Assembly: GCA_016208905.1 (NCBI GenBank)
Contig: JACQXG010000024.1
Span: 1 to 41,426, forward strand
Direction of reading: 5' to 3'
Origin: Nitrospirota bacterium
GTDB taxonomy: Bacteria; Nitrospirota; Thermodesulfovibrionia; UBA6902
Length of the DNA stretch: 41,426 nt
Below the pieces are notes generated by a model, which was given only the letters and a program-made list of their open reading frames with translations, was not told the DNA's origin and did not search any database. Position 1 is the stretch's first letter; the number at the start of each line of letters is the position of its first letter. Positions 24,759 through 33,753 of the stretch are shown here, piece by piece. A program made the position numbers and the translations under genes.

Positions 24759-25583
24759 TCATTTAATTCCCGATAAAAGCATGTCACGCATAATCTCAAC
24801 AGGGGGCTTCACCCCTGTCCAGAGTTCAAAGGCAAGGACTCCCTGCCATAGCAGCATACCTGAACCATTAATAGTTATTGCGCCTTTGTGTTCAGCCTCT
24901 TTCAAAAGACCGGTTTTTTTGTAAACGAGGTCGCATATGACCATACCGGTAGTAATTAAATCAGGGTTGAAGGGCAGGGGGTCCTCCGGCTTAAGACCGA
25001 GAGGTGTTGCATTTATAATGATATCGGGCTTTGCGGCATTTTTAATATCTTCAATTAAAGACACATTGCCGCGTATTTGATTCAGGTCCGATACCAGTTT
25101 ACCAGCCTTTAGCCTGTCGATATCAAGTAAAGACAGGGTGGAAGCCTTTTCACTCAGGTAATAACCGATGGCCCTTGAGGCCCCTCCGGCCCCGATAATG
25201 ACAATATTTTTTCCGTCAATTGAAATCCCTTCTTCCAATAGAGAACTGATAAATCCCCTGCCGTCCGTATTGTAGCCGGTCAGAATGCCGTTCGTATTGG
25301 TAATGGTATTAACAGCGCCGATGAATGATGCCTCTTCATTGACTTTATCAAGAAGGGGGACCACGTTTTCTTTATGAGGTACGGTAATATTGACGCCGTG
25401 AATGTTTAAATCGCGGATGGCCTGAACAGCGCCCTGTAAGTCTTCGGGTGATACCTTGAATGGGACATAACAAAAGTCGAGCCCCAGTGTCTTAAATGCC
25501 GAATTATGCATCAGGGGTGAAAGCGTGTGCTCTATCGGATAACCGAATATCCCGATTATTTTAGTCTTCCCGCTTACATCCAT
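24759..25583 (-). CDS. aroE: shikimate dehydrogenase
   Basis: AroE reduces 3-dehydroshikimate with NADPH in chorismate synthesis. Substrate-site residues are visible in YPIEHTLSPLMHNSAF, NITVPHKENV (catalytic K71) and GYNTDGRGF (D107). The NADP fold is VIIGAGGASRAIGYYL (about 129-144), and SGMLLWQGVLAFELWTG is the C-terminal signature. The 274 residues are normal. The start lies within the end of the upstream DUF512 gene (23-bp overlap), so the two are probably co-translated. Confidence 0.96.
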   Translation of the reverse strand: MDVSGKTKIIGIFGYPIEHTLSPLMHNSAFKTLGLDFCYVPFKVSPEDLQGAVQAIRDLNIHGVNITVPHKENVVPLLDKVNEEASFIGAVNTITNTNGILTGYNTDGRGFISSLLEEGISIDGKNIVIIGAGGASRAIGYYLSEKASTLSLLDIDRLKAGKLVSDLNQIRGNVSLIEDIKNAAKPDIIINATPLGLKPEDPLPFNPDLITTGMVICDLVYKKTGLLKEAEHKGAITINGSGMLLWQGVLAFELWTGVKPPVEIMRDMLLSGIK

Positions 25584-26853
25584 CTGTTATACCCTTTAAT
25601 ATTCCGTCAGGCGTCGGCTCTATGACCTTAACATGCATGCCGAGGCTCTCTTCCAGATCTTTTAATGTAACATTATCCAGAAACATATCAGACCCTTCCT
25701 TAAGCATAACGTTAGGCACCAGCAGGCAATCAGCTTTTGTTTTGCCTAAAATTGTTCTTAAAATATCTTTGCCGGTCAGAAGCCCGGCTACAGTAACTGT
25801 GGGTCCGAAGTATTTATTTTCAACTTTAAAAACATCGAGGCTGAGCCCTTCGATCGTATTTAATTTTCTGGCAAATTCTTCAAGGTAAGGCATAAATGAT
25901 GTCCCTGTGAAGACAGCTGCTTTTACGGCCTCGATCTTTTTGGGCAGCTTTATTTTTTTTGAATATTGTAAAAAAACAGGGACCAGTCCTACACCGTTTT
26001 CTATCTGCGGGAGATCACCGTAATCTTTTATCATGGGAAACGGGAGTTCTGCTTTAATATAAAATTCGTCGGCAAGGTGTACGACCGGATCGCCATGCCG
26101 TCTTTTACATCTTTCCCTGAACTTATTAACAGCTTCAATTATTTTTATGGCGTCCTCTTTTTCGACGGACCTGATACTTCCTTTTTTATGTCTGGTAAGT
26201 CCAACAGGCACGACTGCTATAGATGCGATATAGGGATAGAATTTTTGCAGCTCCTTTATGGAGTTGGACAGATCTTCACCGTCATTAATCCCCGGGCATA
26301 CAACTATCTGGACATGAATCCTGATTTTATTTGATGTGAGTTCATGTAAGTCTTTCAGAATATCAGGCGCTTTTGGATTGCCGAGCATTTTCCTTCTTGT
26401 GTCGATATTGGTTGAATGTACGGATACATAAATAGGACTGAGTTTTTGTTCAATAATGCGTTGTATTTCTTTTGCAGAAAGATTTGAGAGTGTGATGTAA
26501 TTGCCGAACAGGAAGGACATGCGGTAGTCGTCATCTTTCAGATAGAGAGAATTTCTCATGCCTTTGGGAAGCTGGTTGACGAAACAGAAGATACATTTAT
26601 TTCTGCATGTTTTTGTACTGAAGGGCTTTAATTCAATACCGAAGGGGGTGTCCCCCTTTTTCTTCAACTTGAAGGAAAGAGTTTTTTTGCCGCGCAGGAT
26701 TTTAAGATCAATGGCGCTTTCTTTAGAATAGAACATATAATCTATGACGTCCCTGACAGGGTTTCCGTTCAGACTGACAAGGATGTCTCCCTTTTCAAGG
26801 CCTATTTCCTGTGCGATAGTCCCTTCATGAATATGGCTGATGCTTGCATGCAT
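25561..26853 (-). CDS. PDZ/radical-SAM DUF512 family protein
   Basis: The 430-residue product has an N-terminal PDZ-like domain (about residues 1-65, EIGLEKGDILVSLNGNPV), a radical-SAM domain with the cluster motif C83-xxx-C87-xx-C90 (CRNKCIFCF), and a C-terminal DUF512 domain. Members are common in anaerobes and cyanobacteria and have no proven reaction. The sequence HVQIVVCPGINDGEDL and VAVVPVGLTRHKKG is highly typical. It overlaps aroE by 23 bp and follows pgsA by 26 bp, so pgsA-DUF512-aroE may be one transcript. Function remains unknown. Confidence 0.9.
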   Translation of the reverse strand: MHASISHIHEGTIAQEIGLEKGDILVSLNGNPVRDVIDYMFYSKESAIDLKILRGKKTLSFKLKKKGDTPFGIELKPFSTKTCRNKCIFCFVNQLPKGMRNSLYLKDDDYRMSFLFGNYITLSNLSAKEIQRIIEQKLSPIYVSVHSTNIDTRRKMLGNPKAPDILKDLHELTSNKIRIHVQIVVCPGINDGEDLSNSIKELQKFYPYIASIAVVPVGLTRHKKGSIRSVEKEDAIKIIEAVNKFRERCKRRHGDPVVHLADEFYIKAELPFPMIKDYGDLPQIENGVGLVPVFLQYSKKIKLPKKIEAVKAAVFTGTSFMPYLEEFARKLNTIEGLSLDVFKVENKYFGPTVTVAGLLTGKDILRTILGKTKADCLLVPNVMLKEGSDMFLDNVTLKDLEESLGMHVKVIEPTPDGILKGITDGCKRED

Positions 26854-26879
26854 AACTGATAATTCCCCTTGAATGCACT

Positions 26880-27422
26880 TTATGTATTTTCAGAGTTGGC
26901 TACTTTCATGCCGTTGTATACATAATGAATTCCTGCAGATGAGGTCAATACAGCGACAATGATAAATAATACCATAGGGACCGGTGGTCCGTTTTCTATG
27001 TTACAGGATAATATAACCAGCCCTATCAGGATAAACTGCATTGCGCTTGATGATTTACCCAATAAACTGGGTTTAATACTTAATTTATGAGTAACAAAAT
27101 AAATAATAATGCAGCCGGTGACCACAATCAGATCTTTACTGATGACTATTATAGCAAGCCACTTGGGAATTAATTCAAGATTGCTCATCAGTATAAAAGA
27201 AGTTATTAAAAAAAATTTATCTGCGACCGGATCCAGTATTTTTCCGAAATCTGTTATTTGCTTTGTGATTCTTGCAACGAGACCGTCAAGGATATCTGTA
27301 ACAGCTGCCGTTATAAAAATTATCAGCGCGTATTGGTATTCTTTATAAACAAGAGTAGCAACAAAAAAAGGCAAAAGTAATATTCTTGTAAGAGTTAATA
27401 AATTTGGAAGATTCCCCACCAT
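26880..27422 (-). CDS. pgsA: CDP-diacylglycerol-glycerol-3-phosphate 3-phosphatidyltransferase
   Basis: PgsA makes phosphatidylglycerophosphate, the first committed step to phosphatidylglycerol and cardiolipin, at the cytoplasmic membrane. The CDP-alcohol phosphotransferase motif DG-xx-AR-x8-G-xxx-D-xxx-D is complete: D46, G47, A50, R51, G60, D64, D68. The 180-residue protein has about five membrane helices and opens with NLPNLLTLTRILLLP, as expected. It is the first gene of the probable pgsA-DUF512-aroE operon. Confidence 0.95.
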   Translation of the reverse strand: MVGNLPNLLTLTRILLLPFFVATLVYKEYQYALIIFITAAVTDILDGLVARITKQITDFGKILDPVADKFFLITSFILMSNLELIPKWLAIIVISKDLIVVTGCIIIYFVTHKLSIKPSLLGKSSSAMQFILIGLVILSCNIENGPPVPMVLFIIVAVLTSSAGIHYVYNGMKVANSENT

Positions 27423-27502
27423 TTACGTACCGCTCCAGTAATTGTTGATACAAAAAAAGAAAACGTGTCACTGCAGATTATTTATGTTGATTATAACTTA
27501 CA

Positions 27503-27541
27503 TTAATAAAAATGACAGCCCCTGTAATGTAACAGGGGCTG
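27503..27541 (-). terminator. intrinsic terminator after fhs
   Basis: Read on the minus strand, CAGCCCCTGT pairs perfectly with ACAGGGGCTG around a six-base loop, then CATTTTTATTAATG follows. It lies just past the fhs stop and separates fhs from pgsA. Confidence 0.75.
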
Positions 27542-27556
27542 CACGTGAAATCAACT

Positions 27557-29320
27557 TTAGAACAATCCGCTGACCTTGCCGGTGTTGACGTCCACGTCAA
27601 TACGTCTGAAAGCAGGGTTGGAGCTTGTTCCGGGCATGAGGCTGATTGTGCCTGCGCACGGACAAAGGAATTTAGCGCCGGAGTAAATCAGGACGTCCCT
27701 GATCGGCAGGGTCCAGCCCTTCGGCACTCCCTTGACCGCCGGGTCGTGAGAGAGGCTCAGATGCGTCTTGACCATCATGGTCGCAAAGTCTGCGTACTTG
27801 GGGTCGCTTTCGAGCATCTTGGCCTTTGCTTCCGCTTCGGGCAGCCAGGAGACCCCGTCCGCTCCGTAAACTTCCTTTGCTATCAATGCAACGCGGTCGC
27901 GCAGCTTCATCTCGATCGGGTAGAGGAACTTGAAGTCGTTTTTGTCGTTGCATGCGTCGATGACGGCATCGGCAAGCTCAAGCGCTCCCTCGCCGCCCTT
28001 GAGCCAGTGCTGGGATTCGGCGCAGCGGGCGCCCGCGGCCTCCGCGGCCTTTTTGACGACCGCCACTTCAGCATCCGTGTCGGTATAAAAACGGTTGACG
28101 CAGACAACGGGGTTTATGCCGGATTTCCTGATGACGTTTATCATATGGACCATGTTTGCGCAGCCCTTTTCGACAAGTCCGAGGTTTTCCTTTGTGTACT
28201 CTTCAGGCATCGCCTTGCCTGCCACGACTTTCGGCCCTCCGCCGTGCATCTTCAGGGCGCGGACAGTGGTTGTGAGCACCGATACATGGGGCTTCAGACC
28301 GCTGAAACGGCTCTTGACGTTCCAGAATTTCTCAAAACCGATATCGGCTGCAAATCCGGACTCCGTGACATGGTAATCAAATAATTTCAGGCCGACGCGG
28401 TCTGCGATAATGGAGGACTGACCCACTGCGATATTGGCGAACGGTCCTGCATGGACAAAGCAGGGGTTGTATTCGGCAGTGCACATAAGCGTCGGGTTAA
28501 TGGTATTGCGCATAAAGGCGGCCATTGCGTTTCCGACTTCCAGATCGCCTGTCGTGACCGGCTTGCCGCTTTTGTCAAAGGCAACAGTGATGTTGTTTAA
28601 GCGTTTTTTCAGATCAGCGAGGTCATTGGCCACGGAAAGGATCGCCATGCACTCGGAACCTACCGCGATTCCGAACTTCGATTGCATCATGAAGCCGTCC
28701 TGCCTGCCTCCGATGCCGATTATAATATTGCGGAGGCTCTGTGCGCAGAAATCCATGATCCAACCCATCTCGACCCGTGTAGGGTCGATATCAAGCCGCC
28801 TCATTTTTGTGAGCCTGTCCAATTGCTCGTCGGTGTAGTTACGCTCATGCTGCATCCTCGAGGTCAGCGCGACCATTGCAAGGTTGTGGGCGTTCATGAT
28901 GTCGTTAATGTCGCCGGTAAGCCCCAGAGAGAATTCGGTCATAGGGATAAGAAGGGAGTTTCCGCCTCCGGCAGCGGTCCCTTTTACGTTCATAGTCGGG
29001 CCGCCGGAAGGCTGCCTCAGAGCGCCGCCTACATTGACGCCCCTCTTGCCGAGGCCCTCCATCAGGCCGCATGACGTGGTGCTCTTACCTTCGCCGAGAG
29101 GGGTAGGGGTAATGGCAGTCACTTCTATGTATTTGCCGTCAGGCCTGTCCTTCAGGCGATTGATGACCTTCAGGAAGTCAATCTTGGCGAGGCGGCCCAT
29201 CGGGAGCATCTCGTCCTTCTGAAGGCCGAGCTTCTCCCGCCAATTTTCGGCGGTAGGCATATTCTTTTCAGCTTCTTCGGATATCTGCCAGTCGGCTAAT
29301 TTCGTTGCATCATACGGCAT
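27557..29320 (-). CDS. fhs: formate-tetrahydrofolate ligase (formyl-THF synthetase)
   Basis: Fhs joins formate to THF using ATP, giving 10-formyl-THF, the entry of the Wood-Ljungdahl methyl branch (or formate release in reverse). The 587-residue protein has the P-loop TPLGEGKST (73-81), [30 protein letters not shown]-like [36 protein letters not shown] and a C-terminal [27 protein letters not shown] precedes the ATG. The gene is visibly more GC-rich than its neighbours, with C/G-ending codons, which may reflect strong expression or transfer. A possible sigma-70 promoter lies at 29493-29522 and a terminator follows the stop. Confidence 0.97.
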   Translation of the reverse strand: MPYDATKLADWQISEEAEKNMPTAENWREKLGLQKDEMLPMGRLAKIDFLKVINRLKDRPDGKYIEVTAITPTPLGEGKSTTSCGLMEGLGKRGVNVGGALRQPSGGPTMNVKGTAAGGGNSLLIPMTEFSLGLTGDINDIMNAHNLAMVALTSRMQHERNYTDEQLDRLTKMRRLDIDPTRVEMGWIMDFCAQSLRNIIIGIGGRQDGFMMQSKFGIAVGSECMAILSVANDLADLKKRLNNITVAFDKSGKPVTTGDLEVGNAMAAFMRNTINPTLMCTAEYNPCFVHAGPFANIAVGQSSIIADRVGLKLFDYHVTESGFAADIGFEKFWNVKSRFSGLKPHVSVLTTTVRALKMHGGGPKVVAGKAMPEEYTKENLGLVEKGCANMVHMINVIRKSGINPVVCVNRFYTDTDAEVAVVKKAAEAAGARCAESQHWLKGGEGALELADAVIDACNDKNDFKFLYPIEMKLRDRVALIAKEVYGADGVSWLPEAEAKAKMLESDPKYADFATMMVKTHLSLSHDPAVKGVPKGWTLPIRDVLIYSGAKFLCPCAGTISLMPGTSSNPAFRRIDVDVNTGKVSGLF

Positions 29321-29492
29321 TTTTAAATCCTCCTTTTTAAATAGTGTCTACCCCGTAATTTTGGGATAAACCTCTTGATTTATTTTTTTGAAGATCAGTG
29401 AGTATTGCGCTTCCTGAATAATCTACCCTGTTAAAGATTGCCTATATGCGTTTTGAGGTTTTAAAAACCGCATATGACAATGGAAGTCTAAA

Positions 29493-29522
29493 AATTTAGC
29501 ATAGAGCGGACTATACTGTCAA
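29493..29522 (-). promoter_or_regulatory. candidate sigma-70 promoter for fhs
   Basis: On the minus strand TTGACA (29517-29522) is followed after 18 bases by TAAATT (29493-29498), with a TG one base before the -10. This would give a leader of about 165 bases. The rest of the 29321-29691 gap shows only a weak hairpin (ATATGCG/CGCATAT at 29444-29475). Confidence 0.4.
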
Positions 29523-29691
29523 ACAAAATATTCTATCACTATATAATTATTTGAAAATGCAATAAAAGGCTCCGGTCTTCTGAGTTTTTGAACGTTGTGC
29601 CGTTGCACTGTTTTGCCCTGCAGTGTCCAGCTGATGCTATACCTTAGTTCCGGAGTCCAACAGAGGGGAAGCGCTCTAAAAAATAGAATGC

Positions 29692-29721
29692 TTGACATAT
29701 ACTTTATATATTAGCTATAAC
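29692..29721 (+). promoter_or_regulatory. sigma-70 promoter of the manganese operon
   Basis: TTGACA (29692-29697) and TATAAC (29716-29721) are 18 bases apart. Transcription would begin around 29728, exactly at the first stem of the riboswitch. Confidence 0.7.
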
Positions 29722-29728
29722 ATAATCT

Positions 29729-29827
29729 AGTAAAGGGGAGTAGCTAAGTCAGCGGCTATCGTCAGCACGGCTTTAATAAAAGCCCGGTACCGCTGGTTAG
29801 AATAAACTAACAAGCAAGACCTTTACC
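29729..29827 (+). ncRNA. yybP-ykoY manganese riboswitch
   Basis: The aptamer has the family's fixed elements: AAAGGGGAGTAGC at the 5' side and ACAAGCAAGACCTTTACC at the 3' side. I can pair P1 (GTAAAGG 29730-29736 with CCTTTAC 29820-29826), P2 (CAGCGG 29750-29755 with CCGCTG 29790-29795), P3 (GGCTTT 29769-29774 with AAAGCC 29779-29784) and P4 (GTTAG 29796-29800 with CTAAC 29807-29811). The two conserved loops form the Mn2+ site in known structures. A UPF0016 exporter and a P-type ATPase downstream fit the known manganese regulon. Confidence 0.93.
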
Positions 29828-29862
29828 GCGATAAAGAATTATTATCGTGGTAAAGGTCTTTT
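29818..29862 (+). terminator. riboswitch expression platform (intrinsic terminator)
   Basis: GACCTTTACCGCGATAA (29818-29834) pairs over 17 bp, with one G-U, with TTATCGTGGTAAAGGTC (29842-29858) around a 7-base loop, followed by TTTT. Its left arm includes the 3' strand of aptamer stem P1, so P1 and the terminator exclude each other. Mn2+ binding should therefore stabilise P1, block the terminator and turn the operon on. Confidence 0.88.
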
Positions 29863-29892
29863 AAATTTGTTTGATAAACAGGAGGTATTAAA

Positions 29893-30741
29893 ATGAACGG
29901 ACTGAAAACAATGGCCCTTATGGTGACACTAACACTTATGCTGGTGTTCATAGGGGGACTTCTCGGAGGTAAATCGGGGATGACGTTTGCCCTGATCATG
30001 GCCTTTGGCATTAACTTTATCACATACTGGTTCAGTGATAAGATTGTTCTCAAGATGTATAAAGCAAAACCGGTCAATGAGTCTGAAGCGCCTGAACTTT
30101 ACAATATGGTCAGAAGGCTTTCTCAAAGAGCACAGCTTCCCATGCCGAAGGTTTACATCATGGAACAGGACCAGCCCAATGCCTTTGCAACAGGGAGGAA
30201 CCCGGAACATGGAGTTGTTGCCGTGACCACAGGCATTATGAGGATACTTACGAGGGAAGAGCTTGAAGGGGTCCTTGCACATGAACTCGCGCATATTAAA
30301 CACAGGGACATCCTTGTGAGCACGGTTGCCGCAGCTATAGCAGGCGCCATAAGTTATCTTGCGCAAATGGCGCAGTGGGCCATGATATTCGGCGGAGGCA
30401 GGAGTGATGATGACGAGGGCGGCAGCCCCATAGCTTCGATTGTTATGATGATCGTAGGTCCTATTGCGGCCATGCTGGTGCAGATGGCAATTTCCCGTTC
30501 AAGGGAGTATGGGGCTGATGCAGGAGGGGCAAGGATCGCCGGTAATCCAATGTATCTTTCCAGTGCCCTGAAAAAACTGGACATGGCTTCAAAACAGATC
30601 CCGATGAACGCAAATCCGGCGACTTCACATATGTTTATTGTAAATCCTCTTACGGGCGGAGGGATATTAAAACTCTTCAGTACGCATCCGCCAATGGAGG
30701 AGAGGATCGCGAGACTTGAGTCAATGAGGCCAGGATCATAA
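29893..30741 (+). CDS. htpX: HtpX-type membrane zinc metalloprotease
   Basis: HtpX (M48 family) degrades misfolded membrane proteins. Two N-terminal membrane helices (about residues 8-24 and 30-47) lead to the zinc motif H130-ELA-H134 in [13 protein letters not shown]. Two further hydrophobic segments (about 145-165 and 180-200) follow, then the third-ligand region [17 protein letters not shown]. The 282-residue length is normal. AGGAGG precedes the ATG. It is the first gene after the manganese riboswitch, 31 bp past the terminator, so it should be induced by excess Mn2+. Confidence 0.96.
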   Translation: MNGLKTMALMVTLTLMLVFIGGLLGGKSGMTFALIMAFGINFITYWFSDKIVLKMYKAKPVNESEAPELYNMVRRLSQRAQLPMPKVYIMEQDQPNAFATGRNPEHGVVAVTTGIMRILTREELEGVLAHELAHIKHRDILVSTVAAAIAGAISYLAQMAQWAMIFGGGRSDDDEGGSPIASIVMMIVGPIAAMLVQMAISRSREYGADAGGARIAGNPMYLSSALKKLDMASKQIPMNANPATSHMFIVNPLTGGGILKLFSTHPPMEERIARLESMRPGS

Positions 30742-30814
30742 ACAAGGCAGCTTATAGAAGTTAACAGGGAACAGTAACAGGTAATTTATAAAACAAACAA
30801 AGGAGGGGTAAGCA

Positions 30815-31114
30815 ATGAAACCAAGTGAAAGGGAAGCAGAATTTATTTCAAGGACCGAGTTTGAAAAAAAGAAGAAGGTTGAGGAAGAAAAACACAAGAA
30901 ACTTAAAGCAGAGGAAAAGAAAAACCTGAAAGCTCTCCATAATATGAGATGTCCCAAGTGCGGTATGGAGCTGATAGAGATAGACTACAAGGAAATTAAG
31001 GTGGATAAATGCTCTGAATGCGACGGTATCTGGCTGGATGCCGGAGAGCTTCAGACTATATCAAAGCTCGAGAAAACAGGGCTTGATAAATTGTTCAGTG
31101 TTTTTAAAAAGTAA
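30815..31114 (+). CDS. zinc-ribbon (zf-TFIIB) protein with charged coiled coil
   Basis: The 99-residue product has a strongly charged helical N-terminus (about residues 8-40, rich in Glu and Lys) and a C-terminal zinc ribbon. The ribbon reads CPKCGMELIEIDYKEIKVDKC, then SECDGIWLDAGEL, i.e. CxxC...CxxC, the zf-TFIIB family pattern. Such small proteins are often found beside HtpX or heat-shock genes, but their role is unknown. AGGAGGGG precedes the ATG. It lies in the riboswitch-controlled operon between htpX and the UPF0016 gene. Confidence 0.85.
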   Translation: MKPSEREAEFISRTEFEKKKKVEEEKHKKLKAEEKKNLKALHNMRCPKCGMELIEIDYKEIKVDKCSECDGIWLDAGELQTISKLEKTGLDKLFSVFKK

Positions 31115-31141
31115 TTTGACACTGTACGGCACTTATAATAG

Positions 31142-31792
31142 TTGAAGGCGTTTATAGCATCTCTCATATTTGTCGTCCTGGCTGAAATGGGCGACAAAAC
31201 CCAGCTCCTTGCCATGGCCTTTGCCGCCAAGTATCGCTGGCAGACCGTGATGTGGGCGGTATTTGCGGCAACCGCTGTAAATCACCTGATGGCAGCAGCT
31301 GCCGGAAGCTATCTTGCGACTGTCGTTCCGATGGCATATATAAAGACCGCGGCAGCAGTATCTTTTATCATCTTCGGACTTTGGACGATACGGGGCGATA
31401 CGTTAGGCGATGAGGACAAGCGTTTCAATTTCAGCCCGTTCTGGACTGTAGCCATCGCCTTCTTTATCGCGGAAATGGGGGACAAGACGCAGCTTGCTAC
31501 CATAGCGCTTGCCGTTAAGTACAACACTATTATCAGGGTATGGGTCGGGACCACCATCGGCATGGTCATCTCAAATGCAATAGGGATAATTGTCGGCAAT
31601 GTAATGGGCAAGCATATTCCTGAACGAGCTATAAAATGGTTTTCAGCGATTGTCTTTATCGCCTTTGGGGTCTATGGTTTGTACGAAAACCTTCCGAAGG
31701 ACATCTGGAGACCTTCTGTCGTTACACTAGTAACAGTGCTTTTGTTGTTGTCCATATATTTTGTATCCCGCATGAACGCAAGAAAGACCTGA
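31142..31792 (+). CDS. UPF0016/Gdt1 (TMEM165-like) manganese exporter
   Basis: This family exports Mn2+ (bacterial MneA, Synechocystis Mnx, yeast Gdt1). The 216 residues form six membrane helices in two halves. Each half carries the signature E-M-G-D-K-T (EMGDKTQLLAMAFAAKY near residue 13 and EMGDKTQLATIALAVKY near residue 116), whose acidic residues bind the cation. It starts with TTG at 31142 and has only a weak ribosome site. Its presence under a manganese riboswitch agrees well with its predicted role. Confidence 0.93.
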   Translation: MKAFIASLIFVVLAEMGDKTQLLAMAFAAKYRWQTVMWAVFAATAVNHLMAAAAGSYLATVVPMAYIKTAAAVSFIIFGLWTIRGDTLGDEDKRFNFSPFWTVAIAFFIAEMGDKTQLATIALAVKYNTIIRVWVGTTIGMVISNAIGIIVGNVMGKHIPERAIKWFSAIVFIAFGVYGLYENLPKDIWRPSVVTLVTVLLLLSIYFVSRMNARKT

Positions 31793-31871
31793 AAAGCAAA
31801 TAACTGCGGGTGATATGCATTGCGGGGATTTGAGTGACACATAAAAAATTTTAGAACACAGGAGGAAGAAG

Positions 31872-32495
31872 ATGTTTAAAAAACTACTTATGGTTCTTAT
31901 GTTAACAGGTGTGTGTTTTTCGCCATTACGTGCAGAAGCGGAACCGTCCATAAAAGGTATTTATCAGCAGTTACAGGGGCATCAATTCAAGTATGACGGC
32001 AAGACCGTCGAGATAATTGAATTTCTCAGCTTCTATTGTGACGGTTGTTATGCCTTTGAAAAGTCGGTGCCCGTTATCAAGGGCAACTTTCCCAAGAAGA
32101 TAAAATGGAAGATAGTCCCTATTTACTGGGGCGAGGGATCACCCAAACCCGGAGAGGCATATTATCTTGCAGAAGAAGCCGGCAAAGGGGAACAGATGAA
32201 GGCCGCGTTATTCAATGCGCACTTTGTTGAGAAAAAAGACATCGGTAACATGGACGTTCTGGAAGGCATCGGCGCTAAATTGGGACTCGGCTTTGACTTC
32301 AGCAGGAAACTGAGGGCGGGAGAAAAGGCGAAACATGTACAACTGGCGCTGGCAATGGCAGAAGCGTATAAGGTTGATGAAACACCTACTTTAATCATTG
32401 CCGGTAATATTGTGACAAACCTTCACCCGTTTCAGCATAACGCCGATTCCTTGAGAGAGAATGTTATCACAATTCTCAAGAGTATAATTAAATAA
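31872..32495 (+). CDS. exported DsbA/DsbG-like thiol oxidoreductase
   Basis: A signal peptide (about residues 1-23) leads to a thioredoxin fold with an inserted helical domain. The active site is C56-D-G-C59 (SFYCDGCYAFE) and the cis-proline loop is VDETPTLII (about residues 170-178). The 207 residues match DsbA-type proteins, which introduce or shuffle disulfide bonds in the periplasm. AGGAGGAAG precedes the ATG. Its place between two manganese transport genes is unusual. Confidence 0.88.
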   Translation: MFKKLLMVLMLTGVCFSPLRAEAEPSIKGIYQQLQGHQFKYDGKTVEIIEFLSFYCDGCYAFEKSVPVIKGNFPKKIKWKIVPIYWGEGSPKPGEAYYLAEEAGKGEQMKAALFNAHFVEKKDIGNMDVLEGIGAKLGLGFDFSRKLRAGEKAKHVQLALAMAEAYKVDETPTLIIAGNIVTNLHPFQHNADSLRENVITILKSIIK

Positions 32496-33463
32496 TAAAA
32501 TAAATTAAGGAAGGACATTCATGCGCTGGCATCAAAAGAATATAAATGAAATTATTGAAGAACTAAAGTCATCTTTGCAGGGCCTTTCTTCCGAAGAAGC
32601 TGAAAGGCGTCTCGGAGAATACGGCCCTAACGAATTAAAGGAGAAAGCGAAGAAGACCGTTTTCATGATGTTCCTTGACCAGTTTAAGGACTTCATGATC
32701 CTTATCCTCATTGCGGCTGCTGTTATTTCAGGGTTTATAGGCGAGTTGTCCGATACCATAGCAATAATTGTAATTATCTTCCTCAACGCTGTCATAGGCT
32801 TTATCCAGGAATACAGGGCAGAAAAAGCGATGGCTGCACTTAAGCGGATGGCTGCTCCTTCTGCAACGGCGATAAGAAATGGCGTGCCTGAAACCGTATC
32901 AGCCTCACAGCTTGTTCCGGGAGATGTCATCGTCCTTGAGGCAGGGAAAATGCCCTGCATGATGAGCATTTGCCGATAGGGGACAGGAAGAACATAGTAT
33001 ACAAAGGCACATTTGCAACCTATGGACGCGGGACCGGTGTTGTTGTTGCGACAGGCATGGAAACAGAGCTTGGAAAGATCGCAACAATGCTGCAGGAAGA
33101 GGAAGAGGTAAAGACACCTCTGCAGAAAAGACTTGCAAGCTTTGGACAGAAACTTGCCATTGCCGTGCTTGCGATATGCGCAATTGTTTTTGGCATTGGT
33201 GTAATGAGAGGGGAACAGCCTCTGTTAATGCTTCTGACGGCTATTTCCCTTGCGGTTGCCGCAATCCCTGAGGCGCTTCCTGCGGTAATAACAATATCAC
33301 TTGCACTGGGGGCCAAGAAACTGGTAAAACAGAACGCCCTCATCAGAAAACTCCCTGCTGTAGAAACCCTCGGCTCGGTGACATACATTTGCTCTGATAA
33401 AACCGGGACGCTCACGCTTAATAAAATGACGGTTGAGGAGATGTATGTAGATGGGAAATTAGT

Positions 33464-33558
33464 AAAGAGTTCGGAGTTAAGAGTTAAGAGTCAGGGGGCA
33501 GACATCAGCAGTTCTGAAAATCATGAACCCATAACTCATAACTCATCACTCATAACTC
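33464..33558. repeat. inverted pair of heptamer arrays inside the ATPase gene (first)
   Basis: 33464-33491 reads AAAGAGT, TCGGAGT, TAAGAGT, TAAGAGT; 33531-33558 reads ATAACTC, ATAACTC, ATCACTC, ATAACTC, which is complementary in orientation. It lies in-frame and encodes about 32 residues (KSSELRVKSQGADISSSENH...). Confidence 0.9.
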
Positions 33559-33753
33559 TGTTCACTGCCCTTGCCCTAAGCAATGACTCTGTTTTGGACA
33601 AAGATGAGAAGTTGATTGGAGACCCTACGGAGACCGCACTATTTGATATTGCATTAAAAAATGGATTTAACAAACAGGAGCTTGAAAAAGAACTTCCGCG
33701 TGTTGCTGAAATTCCATTTGATTCGGACAGGAAGTGCATGACAACGTTTCATA

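Noticed and set aside
27545-28384. Long open frame on the plus strand opposite fhs
   Set aside because: It lies antisense to strongly conserved fhs codons; long antisense frames are expected in GC-rich coding DNA, and its translation has no recognisable domain.
29444-29475. Hairpin ATATGCG/CGCATAT upstream of fhs as a folate riboswitch
   Set aside because: The stem is only seven pairs and none of the conserved THF riboswitch sequence is visible.
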